Program-made: the position numbers and the translations under genes | Source of the DNA: CAYYVJ01 sp964475115 | Lineage (GTDB): Bacteria; Bacillota; Clostridia; Lachnospirales; Lachnospiraceae | Assembly (NCBI GenBank): GCA_964475115.1 | Contig: CAYYVJ010000046.1 | Location: forward strand, 1 to 16,506 | Reading direction: 5' to 3' | DNA length: 16,506 nt | In this document: positions 7,115 through 14,771 of the stretch, in pieces | Layout: every line of letters begins with the position of its first letter | Position numbering within the stretch: the first letter of the stretch is position 1 | Notes under the pieces: model-generated | Database searches by the model: none | Seen by the model: only the letters and a program-made list of their open reading frames with translations | Told to the model about the DNA's origin: nothing

Positions 7115-7543
7115 CTATAAAATTATTGTTATAACACTGGCAACTAATAGCCCTAAAGTAATAGCCATTGAAATTATCGCTATCATATTAAATACTTTTG
7201 CCATACTTGCCTTATCAACAGGCAAACAGTTTGATAAATATACCTGTACTCGTCCGTGCTTTGTAGTAGCATATGCCACATCAACGATAGTCCCTTTGGG
7301 ATAATCATGTATATTTACTTTTGCTGAATTGCAGATATATGTTTTATTATCGTTTAAGTCTAATACTTTTACAATTAGCGAATACCATCTAGAGCCTTCA
7401 CTTGCATCATATCCTACAACTTCAGCTCTTCCAAATTGCTTATTCTCATGAAAATATTTTGCACTTCTCTTTAAGATTACCGAAATAATCTTAAAATCTA
7501 AATAAAACACAAACATTATCGCAGCTGCAAACAAATAAACCAT
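7115..7543 (-). CDS. DUF3592-like two-TM membrane protein, candidate immunity protein
   Basis: 142 residues. There is a membrane span at each end: about 3-24 (YLFAAAIMFVFYLDF...) and about 117-141 (NMIAIISMAITLGLLVASVI). Between them is a beta-rich region of about 85 residues whose pattern (RAEVVGYDASEG, YICNSA, YPKGTIVDVAYATT) resembles the DUF3592 type found between two TMs. Its start is only 6 bp after the effector stop, with a weak GGTGG-like ribosome binding site that overlaps the effector's last codons, suggesting translational coupling. Tight coupling of a small membrane protein to a secreted effector is the usual layout of a toxin-immunity pair, which would suit an effector acting on membranes. 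This function is inference; it could also be a structural T7SS membrane part. Confidence 0.7.
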   Translation of the reverse strand: MVYLFAAAIMFVFYLDFKIISVILKRSAKYFHENKQFGRAEVVGYDASEGSRWYSLIVKVLDLNDNKTYICNSAKVNIHDYPKGTIVDVAYATTKHGRVQVYLSNCLPVDKASMAKVFNMIAIISMAITLGLLVASVITIIL

Positions 7544-7549
7544 AAAAAA

Positions 7550-8974
7550 TTACCACCATTTCACTTTATCCCAAGCAGATTCAGCCAAGCCAGTTACAGC
7601 ATCCACTGTTCCACTAACATCAACTTCAAATCCTACGTCAACTCCTACTCCTAGCGCAGCTCCTACGTCAACTTTAAGCTTACCATCTGTATATCCTACT
7701 TCAGCATGGGCTCCAATACCAACCTTAACTGCACCCGAGACACCAACATCTGTTCCCAAAACGGAAACTCCTGCTGAACCTTCCGCTTTTACTAAGTCAG
7801 CTTCCGCGCTCGCTCCAGCATATACCTCTTTACTACTTAGAGAAACTTTTGCTTTTGCTTCTGCAGATGCAGCTTTAACTTCACCTTTTCCATATACGCC
7901 AAGCATATCATTATCTTTTCCAAGACCAACTTTTCCACTAGCAGCTATATCTATAAGTGCCGCACTGGCACCTACTTCTGCCATAACTGCTGGTGAAAAT
8001 ACTTTTTTCGTTTCTCCATCTGGTCCTTTTTCAAATACGTATAAGCCTGCATTTGCTGATGCGTGCGCTTCGCCTGTAACTACTTTGGCTCCAATCTCTC
8101 CTTGTGCATACTTAGCACTGCCAGAAGCTTTCGCATCTATAACACTACCATCAATTTTCGCTTCTCCCTTAACCTCTGCTAAAGTACCCTTCTGAGTATA
8201 CCATGATTCATCAGGATTAATCTGCTTTATTGGCGTCTTCTCCTGCTTCGGGATAGCTTTCTTTCCTGTTAGGAATTCTGATATGTCATTTATTGAATCA
8301 CTTATTGCTTTTTTGTCCTTATACTGAACATATTTTCCTGGTTTAAGAGAAGCACCCATTTCTCCCGTCAAGAACTTAAAGAAGCTGTCCCCAACTGTTT
8401 TTTCGTAAACACTTCCAGTTTCCTTTGTCGATATTTCTCCTTTAACAAAAGAACTAATTGCATTCCAAAAAGCAAGTGTCAATGCCGTTTCAGAAGCCGC
8501 TTGTGCGGGTGAATTCTGACTCGGTTTATATGCCCCCTTGTTCCATGGAATATTATTGGGATTATTAAACCAAGGATCTATGTCTCTCCACGATTGTGTA
8601 AATCCATGTCGTTCGGCAAATCCTTTTGTATTCTTGATAGAACGATTCTTATCGCGAATCTTTGTCTTGTATCCATTCCCAGAAACTTCATTCTTTAGTT
8701 TTTTGCCAGAATTCTTATTTTCTACCGCAACATACTTTGCTCTTGCTGTTCCAAGATAGTTTTTCATTCCATTAATTCCATTAGATTCAGCAGATAACTC
8801 CCGACTTATTCCTGACAATCGGGAATTAATATTTGACTCTGCTTTAATGTCCCAATCTAAATTTCTTGAAACATTATTGAATTGATTTTTTATTGAATTA
8901 ACACGACTCAAAACACCTTGTATATCCGATTCATAATTACTTAATCGAGATGTATTTACTTTTATTGTCGGCAA
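7550..8974 (-). CDS. Candidate T7SS effector: WXG100-like N-terminus, Ala/Gly/Val-rich beta-repeat C-terminus
   Basis: 474 residues. Residues 1-87 read as a WXG100-like helical hairpin. They start with PTIKVN, like the neighbouring 99-residue WXG100 protein (ATIKVN). W41-D42-I43 sits where WXG should be, and Y81-x3-E85 matches the YxxxE export signal at the equivalent place. Residues about 125-150 are Trp/Pro/Asn-rich (DPWFNNPNNIPWNKG). From about 262 to the end runs a region of alternating small/hydrophobic and polar residues with many Gly, Ala and Val, suggesting stacked amphipathic beta strands; an exact 10-residue (30-bp) periodicity shows near the C-terminus. No recognised nuclease, NADase or lipase motif. 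The start is a TTG with GGAGGTGA upstream; an in-frame TGA three codons before rules out a longer protein. It follows the WXG100 genes by 31 bp. Toxin activity is inferred from context; a structural secreted protein is possible. Confidence 0.7.
   Translation of the reverse strand: MPTIKVNTSRLSNYESDIQGVLSRVNSIKNQFNNVSRNLDWDIKAESNINSRLSGISRELSAESNGINGMKNYLGTARAKYVAVENKNSGKKLKNEVSGNGYKTKIRDKNRSIKNTKGFAERHGFTQSWRDIDPWFNNPNNIPWNKGAYKPSQNSPAQAASETALTLAFWNAISSFVKGEISTKETGSVYEKTVGDSFFKFLTGEMGASLKPGKYVQYKDKKAISDSINDISEFLTGKKAIPKQEKTPIKQINPDESWYTQKGTLAEVKGEAKIDGSVIDAKASGSAKYAQGEIGAKVVTGEAHASANAGLYVFEKGPDGETKKVFSPAVMAEVGASAALIDIAASGKVGLGKDNDMLGVYGKGEVKAASAEAKAKVSLSSKEVYAGASAEADLVKAEGSAGVSVLGTDVGVSGAVKVGIGAHAEVGYTDGKLKVDVGAALGVGVDVGFEVDVSGTVDAVTGLAESAWDKVKWW
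7631..7673. repeat. Two exact 13-bp direct repeats 30 bp apart within the effector gene
   Basis: TCCTACGTCAACT occurs at 7631-7643 and 7661-7673. The 30-bp period equals 10 codons and encodes repeated VDVG motifs in the C-terminal beta-rich region. This suggests that this part of the gene grew by short in-frame duplications. Confidence 0.7.
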
Positions 8975-9005
8975 CCAATATCACCTCCCTCCAAGTTCAG
9001 TGATA

Positions 9006-9305
9006 TTAGCTCTTCTGTCCTTCAGCACCCTGTGTTACTGATGATTCAACCTTATCGTAACTATCAGCAGCCTGATTCAAGAAGTCTGCATACTGGTTTA
9101 TTGTTTTACAAACTTCTTCAAAATCATCAGATAATCCTTTAAACTTATTAACTAATGTTTCAGCTGATTCGCCTTCCCATGTTGATTTTAAGCTTTCAAT
9201 TTCATTTGTCATTTCACTTGTAAATGTTTTAATTGAACTAGATACAGTCTTGAAACCATTAGCTTTATCTCTCATTACTGTTGAATTAACTTTAATTGTT
9301 GCCAT
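9006..9305 (-). CDS. WXG100 (Esx-type) protein, third copy
   Basis: 99 residues, the family's usual size. WXG100 proteins fold as helical hairpins, dimerise and are exported by type VII systems, often carrying effectors. W43-E44-G45 marks the turn between the two helices, and Y83-x3-E87 is the C-terminal YxxxE export motif. The tail is short and polar. No signal peptide, as expected. ATG start with AGGAGG 7 bases upstream, 13 bp after the previous WXG100 gene. Its N-terminus (ATIKVN) resembles the N-terminus of the effector encoded just downstream, suggesting shared ancestry and possibly a heterodimer between the two (inference). Confidence 0.92.
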   Translation of the reverse strand: MATIKVNSTVMRDKANGFKTVSSSIKTFTSEMTNEIESLKSTWEGESAETLVNKFKGLSDDFEEVCKTINQYADFLNQAADSYDKVESSVTQGAEGQKS

Positions 9306-9318
9306 TCTCTTCTACCTC

Positions 9319-9630
9319 CTAGTTTCCTGTATATAAGTTGCCTGCAGCATCTTTTAATGAATCTTCTGTGTTCTTGTAATTTGTAGCAGCTGATTTTAAG
9401 AATTCAGCATAGCTGATGAGTACTTTAGACATTTCCTGAAAATCATTTCTATAACCTTCTAATTTCGTATTAAATGTTTCACTTGCAATACCCTGCCACT
9501 GAGCTGATCTTAAATTTTGAAGCTCTGTATAAAGCTTTGCCCATTCCGTATTATATTTTGCTGTCTTTTCCTCAATTACTGTTGCTGATGATTCTAATCT
9601 CTCTGTTGTTACTGCCCATTCACTTCCCAT
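9319..9630 (-). CDS. WXG100 (Esx-type) protein, second copy
   Basis: 103 residues. W45-Q46-G47 is the WXG turn and Y85-x3-E89 is the YxxxE export motif, followed by a short tail. Two amphipathic helices (about 8-42 and 50-90) are evident from the heptad-like pattern. ATG start with AAAGGAG 7 bases upstream, 27 bp after the first WXG100 gene. It shares a similar C-terminal half with the third copy (YAEFLKSAA here, YADFLNQAA there), so the two are paralogues, probably by local duplication. Confidence 0.92.
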   Translation of the reverse strand: MGSEWAVTTERLESSATVIEEKTAKYNTEWAKLYTELQNLRSAQWQGIASETFNTKLEGYRNDFQEMSKVLISYAEFLKSAATNYKNTEDSLKDAAGNLYTGN

Positions 9631-9657
9631 GGTTAATCTCCTTTCAGAATTTAAAGT

Positions 9658-9981
9658 TTATTTTCTTTTTTTTGCAGCATTTGCAGCTGCTAGTTGTCTT
9701 GCTAGTTCTGCTTGGCGTTCATCTTCTTGCTGTATTCTCGTTGCCACATTTTTTATTGTGGACGATACACTTGACATTGAATATTTTGTTTTTCGCATAT
9801 CCGCAATCAATAATGTAAGATGATTTTGATAAGCTGTGGATGCAGGACCTTTCCAATTCGATCTTACAGAATTTAGAATATTCTCGAGTTTTTGAATTTC
9901 TCTATCCAAATCACCAGATAAATTATTAATTGTATTCGCTTGCCCTACTACTTGGCTGTAATTAATTCGAAAGCCTGCCAT
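9658..9981 (-). CDS. WXG100-like protein with basic tail and no YxxxE motif
   Basis: 107 residues. W43-K44-G45 marks the hairpin turn, with helices about 8-40 and 47-85. Unlike the two following copies it lacks a YxxxE motif and ends in an Ala/Arg/Lys-rich tail (about 86-107, ending KKRK). Esx heterodimers often pair one subunit with the export motif and one without, so it could be the motif-less partner of one of the other two (inference). It begins AGFRINYSQV, typical of the WXG100 group with 'I.Y..v' starts. ATG start with a GGGGGG-rich ribosome binding site; 13 bp after the ubiquitin-like gene. Confidence 0.88.
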   Translation of the reverse strand: MAGFRINYSQVVGQANTINNLSGDLDREIQKLENILNSVRSNWKGPASTAYQNHLTLLIADMRKTKYSMSSVSSTIKNVATRIQQEDERQAELARQLAAANAAKKRK

Positions 9982-9994
9982 ATCATCACCCCCC

Positions 9995-10252
9995 TTAAAT
10001 TAATATCATTTTTTCTCCATTTACAATTCCTAACTGGCTCAATCCACAATTTTGTGTAAGAATCTTTCCTGAACTTTCCTGAACAAGAAAATGTGTGCCT
10101 ATTTTATTACACTCAGCACCTGGATATTCTTCTGATAATGTCTTCAGAATTAAGCTAGTCATTTTTGAAACATTCATATCATTAGGAACCATAAAATTAT
10201 GTGTTATATTAATGCCTAAAACTTCTACATTAATTGACATCTTTTCACTCAT
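9995..10252 (-). CDS. esaB: EsaB/YukD-like ubiquitin-fold protein
   Basis: 85 residues, matching the usual size (about 80) of EsaB/YukD, a small ubiquitin-fold component required for T7SSb function. The pattern fits: an N-terminal strand (SINVEVLGINITHNFMVP), a helix around 27-43 (NVSKMTSLILKTLSEE), then strands ending NGEKMILI. No C-terminal Gly-Gly, so no conjugation is expected. The ATG overlaps the EssC stop by one base (TAATG) and an AGGAGG lies 6-7 bases upstream inside the essC end, so the two are translationally coupled. Position between essC and the esx genes supports the call. Confidence 0.88.
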   Translation of the reverse strand: MSEKMSINVEVLGINITHNFMVPNDMNVSKMTSLILKTLSEEYPGAECNKIGTHFLVQESSGKILTQNCGLSQLGIVNGEKMILI

Positions 10253-13200
10253 TAGACTCCTCCTAACTGCACATATGATGCAGCATCTTTAAAATAAACA
10301 ATTGCTTGGTTCTCTTCCATTTTCATTGCTCGATATTCCTCTGGAATACTATACAATCCATCACTTAACAGATATGCCAAATTATTATCTGCGCCCCCAC
10401 CAATCACCATACCAAATTCACATTTCACTAATTGTAAATATAATTCTGTTGAACTATAATCTGAAATTCTACCCATATCATCTATGGTAATAATAGACTT
10501 ATTAGAATTGTTTCTTAAACTATTTTCCAATTGTCCCAATGCCTCATCTGATATTTCGTCATATAAATCTGCGAAACCATCTATTACGATAACATCATCA
10601 CTCAGTTCAAGTTGTCCTACATATTCATCAATATCACCAACATTCATATTCTCTGAAATTCCAAGTTCCTCAAATCTCTTTGAATATACTTTCAAGTTCT
10701 CTCCTCTATTTACCACCTGATTACATATCATTAAGATTATATTGATATTGTTCAATTGATTTGCTATAAACATTTTTTTCTGACTATCTAGTGAGAAATC
10801 TATTTTCTCACCTGTTTTTATATCTGTACCAATCATAATTGAATTTGAATCATCAGACCCATGATATCTTTTCATTTCTTGTTTCTGATAAATTGGCTCA
10901 TATGCTTCTTCTTCATAGTAAATAAATTCATCTTGTGTAGGAGTACTATATGGTTCTAAATCACCATATTTTTCTCTTAGCGATGCATAATATTCATTAA
11001 CTTGCTGCATTCTATTTGCTTCTGAACCCGAATCAAATGGAACTGCCACCTGCATTTCTGCAACAACCTTTTCATTTACAATCAAAGCTCTTCCTTTTAT
11101 GTTTTCAGGGAATACAGGAATGTGAACATTAAGGATATCTCTATAGCTTCCAGTATCGTTCATATTAAAGACTACTTTATTACTTATGTGATCTGTCACT
11201 TTGTAATAAATTGCTCCTTTACTGCTTCCTGTAATTATAAAATAAATTCCGCATGCTCTTGCTGCAGCAATATGTTGAACCAATAAATCCTCACACTTAT
11301 ACATCTTTTCTCTAAAAGATGCATAATTATCTATAACAGCAAGAATAATTGGCATATCTTGTCCACCTGTTTCAAGATAAGATTCATAATTTGCGCAATT
11401 AGCTTCAACAAATTTTGCTCTTCTGTCTGTAATAATTTGACCAATGGTACTTAACACTTCATTTACTTTACTTTCACTTTCATCCGTTACATAGCGTGCA
11501 CAATGTGGCATTTTTGATAATGCAATTAAGCTACCACCATTGAAATCAATAATAAAAGAATTGAACTTTGAAGGATCATTTTTCTGTGCCATAGCATAAA
11601 AAATGGTCTGTACCAATGTACTCTTTCCTGTTCCAGATGATCCGTAAATTGCCAGATGTCCGTCCTTGATAAAATCAATTGTATAATTAACCTGCTTTTG
11701 AATATGTGGTAAATCCATTACACCACATGTGATTACACCAAATGATTCAGTCTCATCATTTAAACTAAGAGACTCTAATCTCAGTTCTTCTGCTAATGGT
11801 TCAAGCCATAATTTTTTACTCTTTACCTGCAGTTCTGTGCCAAGAGTAGTGATCATCTTGATTACCGCTTCTAATTGGGTAAGATCTGTCTTTTCTCCCC
11901 TTGCGATATCTTTCGCTTCACGTATTTGTTCTCCTGGCCAATTAACCATACTTACTGTAATACTGTCTTCATTAACAAACGAATCTTGAGGAATATATTC
12001 TGCACCACTATATCCCGACTGAATCAATTCAAATATCTCATCATATCCTACCTGAACATATGCTCTACCAGGTGTTTTAATCATAGCAGCTACTGGTTTA
12101 TTAATCATATCTGAACTGTCTTGTTTGTCCATAACTTTTAAGCAAACCTTAAATCTAGAGTTGCTCCAGATTTGAGGGTCAACCACACCACTTGGTTTTT
12201 GTGTTGCCAAAATCAAATGTATTCCTAAACTTCGACCAACTTGAGCTACATCTATCAATTTTGCAAGAAATTCTGGATGTTGTGTCTTTAACTGTGCAAA
12301 CTCATCAATTACAATCACCAGATGTGATAAAGGTTCTGTTAGTCTTTTTTCTTTGTAATATCTATGGTATGAATTAATATCAATCTTATCAATACCGAGC
12401 GTAGAGGCTGATTCATTAAATATTCTCTGTCTATTCTTAACTTCTGCCTCAAGTGATACAAGGGCTCTGTACAATGTATTACCAGATAGATTTGATATTG
12501 TTGCTGCCAAATGTGGACTACTCAAGAATGGTCTTGCCATATCTCCACCTTTAAAGTCGACTAACACAAAGGCAACTTCATTTGGACTATAATTAATCAT
12601 CATGGATAATATGTATGCTTGTAAAAACTCACTTTTTCCTGAACCAGTAGTTCCAGCAACTAATCCATGACATCCATGATATTTTTCATGTATATCAAGG
12701 TAGAACATATCCCCACCTGCCATTACTCCAATTGGTGCCGCCAATGTTTTATTTGAATTATTAGCGTTCCAATGACTTGCAATATTCAATGACTCAACAT
12801 TACCAACTTGATATACATCCAAAAATGAAATTCTTTCTGGAACATTTGACGCGATTTTTTCTTTTTTTACTCGAATGCCAGATAAACCTTTAACTAATTT
12901 AGCAATATCGCTATCCGTCAAATTATCAGGTGTAAATAACACAAATCTATTTTCATTTTCATTCTTGATATAAACACCACATGTTTCATCATTTCTTTGA
13001 ATAATGGCTTCACATTCCTTAGGAATTTGATTAAACTGTTCTCCAAAGAAAACTGATGATACTCCTACAGAATTTTCTCCATTCACCATAGTTTTCTTAA
13101 ATGGAACACTATCTATAATTGTTTGATCAAATGATAAGATAACAAAAAATGGTGTTCTAATATCAGCCTTATCTAATGTTTCTTCTCTAGCTTGAATTTT

Positions 13201-14757
13201 TTCATCTAACTCTGCAAATAATGTGTGAGCTTCCGCTTCTGACGTGGCAACATATCTACTTGTTTTGTCTGACGACCACATATGCGGCAAATCATTAAAT
13301 ACACTAAGTGCCTTTTCTTGATACTGATTATAAATAAGCAATATCTTTACTTCATCTGGCGAATAAAGTGATACCAAATTAGTAATAATATTTTTTGCGA
13401 TTAACTCATAATCTCCAACAACACCAACCACTTTATGTTCCATAAGAGATAATGTAATCGGAACATTTCTCATCTCTTTATATTTTTCAGCCAACTCATA
13501 TGCTTCATTCTTCAAGAAATCGTCTTCCAGTTCAAATCCTTTTTTCTTAATTGCAACATCAACTTCAAATGGTTTCTGCCCTGTTCCAAGACGTACTCCT
13601 AAGAAATCTTCATCCTTATTTGTTCTTTCCCATAGATGTCTATTTTGACTAGAAATATTATCAATCAATTCTAAACAATTTGGATACAATGATTTGTTCC
13701 ATATTCTGGTATTTCTTTCATATGAATGAGAAATCTCTTGCTCTTTCTCATTTAAGTATTCTCTATATTTTTTTTGTCTGAATTGTTCATTGGCTTCCGT
13801 CAATCTCTTATTATAACTTCTTGAAAGTTTTGGCCACAATAATGCACCTAACAGCATACTTAAAGCCATAATAGCACTAGGAATAATTGAAGCATAATCC
13901 TTACTTTCTGAACCTAACACTCTTGAAATTGTGACCCCTAAACTTGCTAACATAGCAAATGTCATTGTTATAGATGGTCCCGCCGTTAAGATGAACGGCA
14001 ATTCTTTCTGTTTCTGTGCAGGCGTTGGATGATCAATTTCAATTGCTTCATTATCAAGTGTTTTCTGAATTCTTGGTGTCCTTACATATAGAGAAGTTTC
14101 AATATCATCACTTGGTACAATGGATTGAACTTGCTCTTTTACATTCATTCCATTTACTGAAACATTTGAAGGAATAATAAGCATTTCATCATAATATACT
14201 AAACTTGTTCCCATAATAAATATATGATTACCTTTTTTCAATTGACTTGTAGTTACTTTTCTTCCATTTACATATATTCCAGTTTTTCCAGAAATATCAT
14301 CTACATATGCATTTCCTGACGCATCAGTTCTAATTGATGCATGCTTCCTTGACACACTAGCCGATGAATTCACAACGATATTCATGTCCTTGCTACGTCC
14401 AATAAAATATGTTGCGCCATTATTTAATTCATACATCTTCGATGAAAGAGAACAACTATTATATTCAAGTACCAGCATTGCTAATGATATACCTTTACCT
14501 GATACCCTAATATAATCGCCACTTTGTAAAATTCGTTTTCTATCTAAGCTTTCTCCATTAATTGTAAATGTCCAATTAATATTTCTATCATCGATGTAAT
14601 ACTGATTATCTTCCGCAACTATTGGGAAATAATATCTTGTTCCTTGAAAAGAAAATTCTTCATTTACAATTCCATTAAATGAATTCGCTAAAATATCTCT
14701 AATCTTATATTGATAAAATTGGTCCCCACCAAATACTACTACAAAGAATTCCGTCAT
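10252..14757 (-). CDS. essC: EssC-like T7SS ATPase (FHA domains, two TMs, tandem FtsK/SpoIIIE domains)
   Basis: Central motor of type VIIb secretion, 1501 residues from the chosen ATG; EssC/YukBA proteins are about 1480-1500. Order: a divergent FHA (about 1-95); a second FHA (about 96-195) with G120-R121-S122, S136-R137-K138-H139 and N164-G165, so phosphothreonine binding is plausible; two TMs (about 252-282 and 286-309); D1 with Walker A GTTGSGKS (702-709) and Walker B D818-E819; D2 with Walker A GSSGTGKS (1039-1046) and D1143-N1144 in place of DE; D3 (about 1300-1501) with no Walker A (IANQLNN near 1331-1337). The start at 14757 has GGGAGG 4 bases upstream; a longer frame to 14790 would overlap the SPFH gene and lacks that site. 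Motor activity should rest on D1 and D2. Followed by esaB with stop-start overlap. Confidence 0.95.
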   Translation of the reverse strand: MTEFFVVVFGGDQFYQYKIRDILANSFNGIVNEEFSFQGTRYYFPIVAEDNQYYIDDRNINWTFTINGESLDRKRILQSGDYIRVSGKGISLAMLVLEYNSCSLSSKMYELNNGATYFIGRSKDMNIVVNSSASVSRKHASIRTDASGNAYVDDISGKTGIYVNGRKVTTSQLKKGNHIFIMGTSLVYYDEMLIIPSNVSVNGMNVKEQVQSIVPSDDIETSLYVRTPRIQKTLDNEAIEIDHPTPAQKQKELPFILTAGPSITMTFAMLASLGVTISRVLGSESKDYASIIPSAIMALSMLLGALLWPKLSRSYNKRLTEANEQFRQKKYREYLNEKEQEISHSYERNTRIWNKSLYPNCLELIDNISSQNRHLWERTNKDEDFLGVRLGTGQKPFEVDVAIKKKGFELEDDFLKNEAYELAEKYKEMRNVPITLSLMEHKVVGVVGDYELIAKNIITNLVSLYSPDEVKILLIYNQYQEKALSVFNDLPHMWSSDKTSRYVATSEAEAHTLFAELDEKIQAREETLDKADIRTPFFVILSFDQTIIDSVPFKKTMVNGENSVGVSSVFFGEQFNQIPKECEAIIQRNDETCGVYIKNENENRFVLFTPDNLTDSDIAKLVKGLSGIRVKKEKIASNVPERISFLDVYQVGNVESLNIASHWNANNSNKTLAAPIGVMAGGDMFYLDIHEKYHGCHGLVAGTTGSGKSEFLQAYILSMMINYSPNEVAFVLVDFKGGDMARPFLSSPHLAATISNLSGNTLYRALVSLEAEVKNRQRIFNESASTLGIDKIDINSYHRYYKEKRLTEPLSHLVIVIDEFAQLKTQHPEFLAKLIDVAQVGRSLGIHLILATQKPSGVVDPQIWSNSRFKVCLKVMDKQDSSDMINKPVAAMIKTPGRAYVQVGYDEIFELIQSGYSGAEYIPQDSFVNEDSITVSMVNWPGEQIREAKDIARGEKTDLTQLEAVIKMITTLGTELQVKSKKLWLEPLAEELRLESLSLNDETESFGVITCGVMDLPHIQKQVNYTIDFIKDGHLAIYGSSGTGKSTLVQTIFYAMAQKNDPSKFNSFIIDFNGGSLIALSKMPHCARYVTDESESKVNEVLSTIGQIITDRRAKFVEANCANYESYLETGGQDMPIILAVIDNYASFREKMYKCEDLLVQHIAAARACGIYFIITGSSKGAIYYKVTDHISNKVVFNMNDTGSYRDILNVHIPVFPENIKGRALIVNEKVVAEMQVAVPFDSGSEANRMQQVNEYYASLREKYGDLEPYSTPTQDEFIYYEEEAYEPIYQKQEMKRYHGSDDSNSIMIGTDIKTGEKIDFSLDSQKKMFIANQLNNINIILMICNQVVNRGENLKVYSKRFEELGISENMNVGDIDEYVGQLELSDDVIVIDGFADLYDEISDEALGQLENSLRNNSNKSIITIDDMGRISDYSSTELYLQLVKCEFGMVIGGGADNNLAYLLSDGLYSIPEEYRAMKMEENQAIVYFKDAASYVQLGGV

Positions 14758-14771
14758 ATATCCTCCCTGCC

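Noticed and set aside
7550..8974. Calling the effector an LXG toxin
   Set aside because: The N-terminal hairpin is about 90 residues with a WXG100-like layout, far shorter than the roughly 200-residue LXG domain, and no LXG motif was seen at the expected place.
9474..9823. Plus-strand open frames opposite the WXG100 genes
   Set aside because: They mirror well-supported minus-strand genes, are hydrophobic by complement of Lys/Glu-rich codons, and lack ribosome binding sites.
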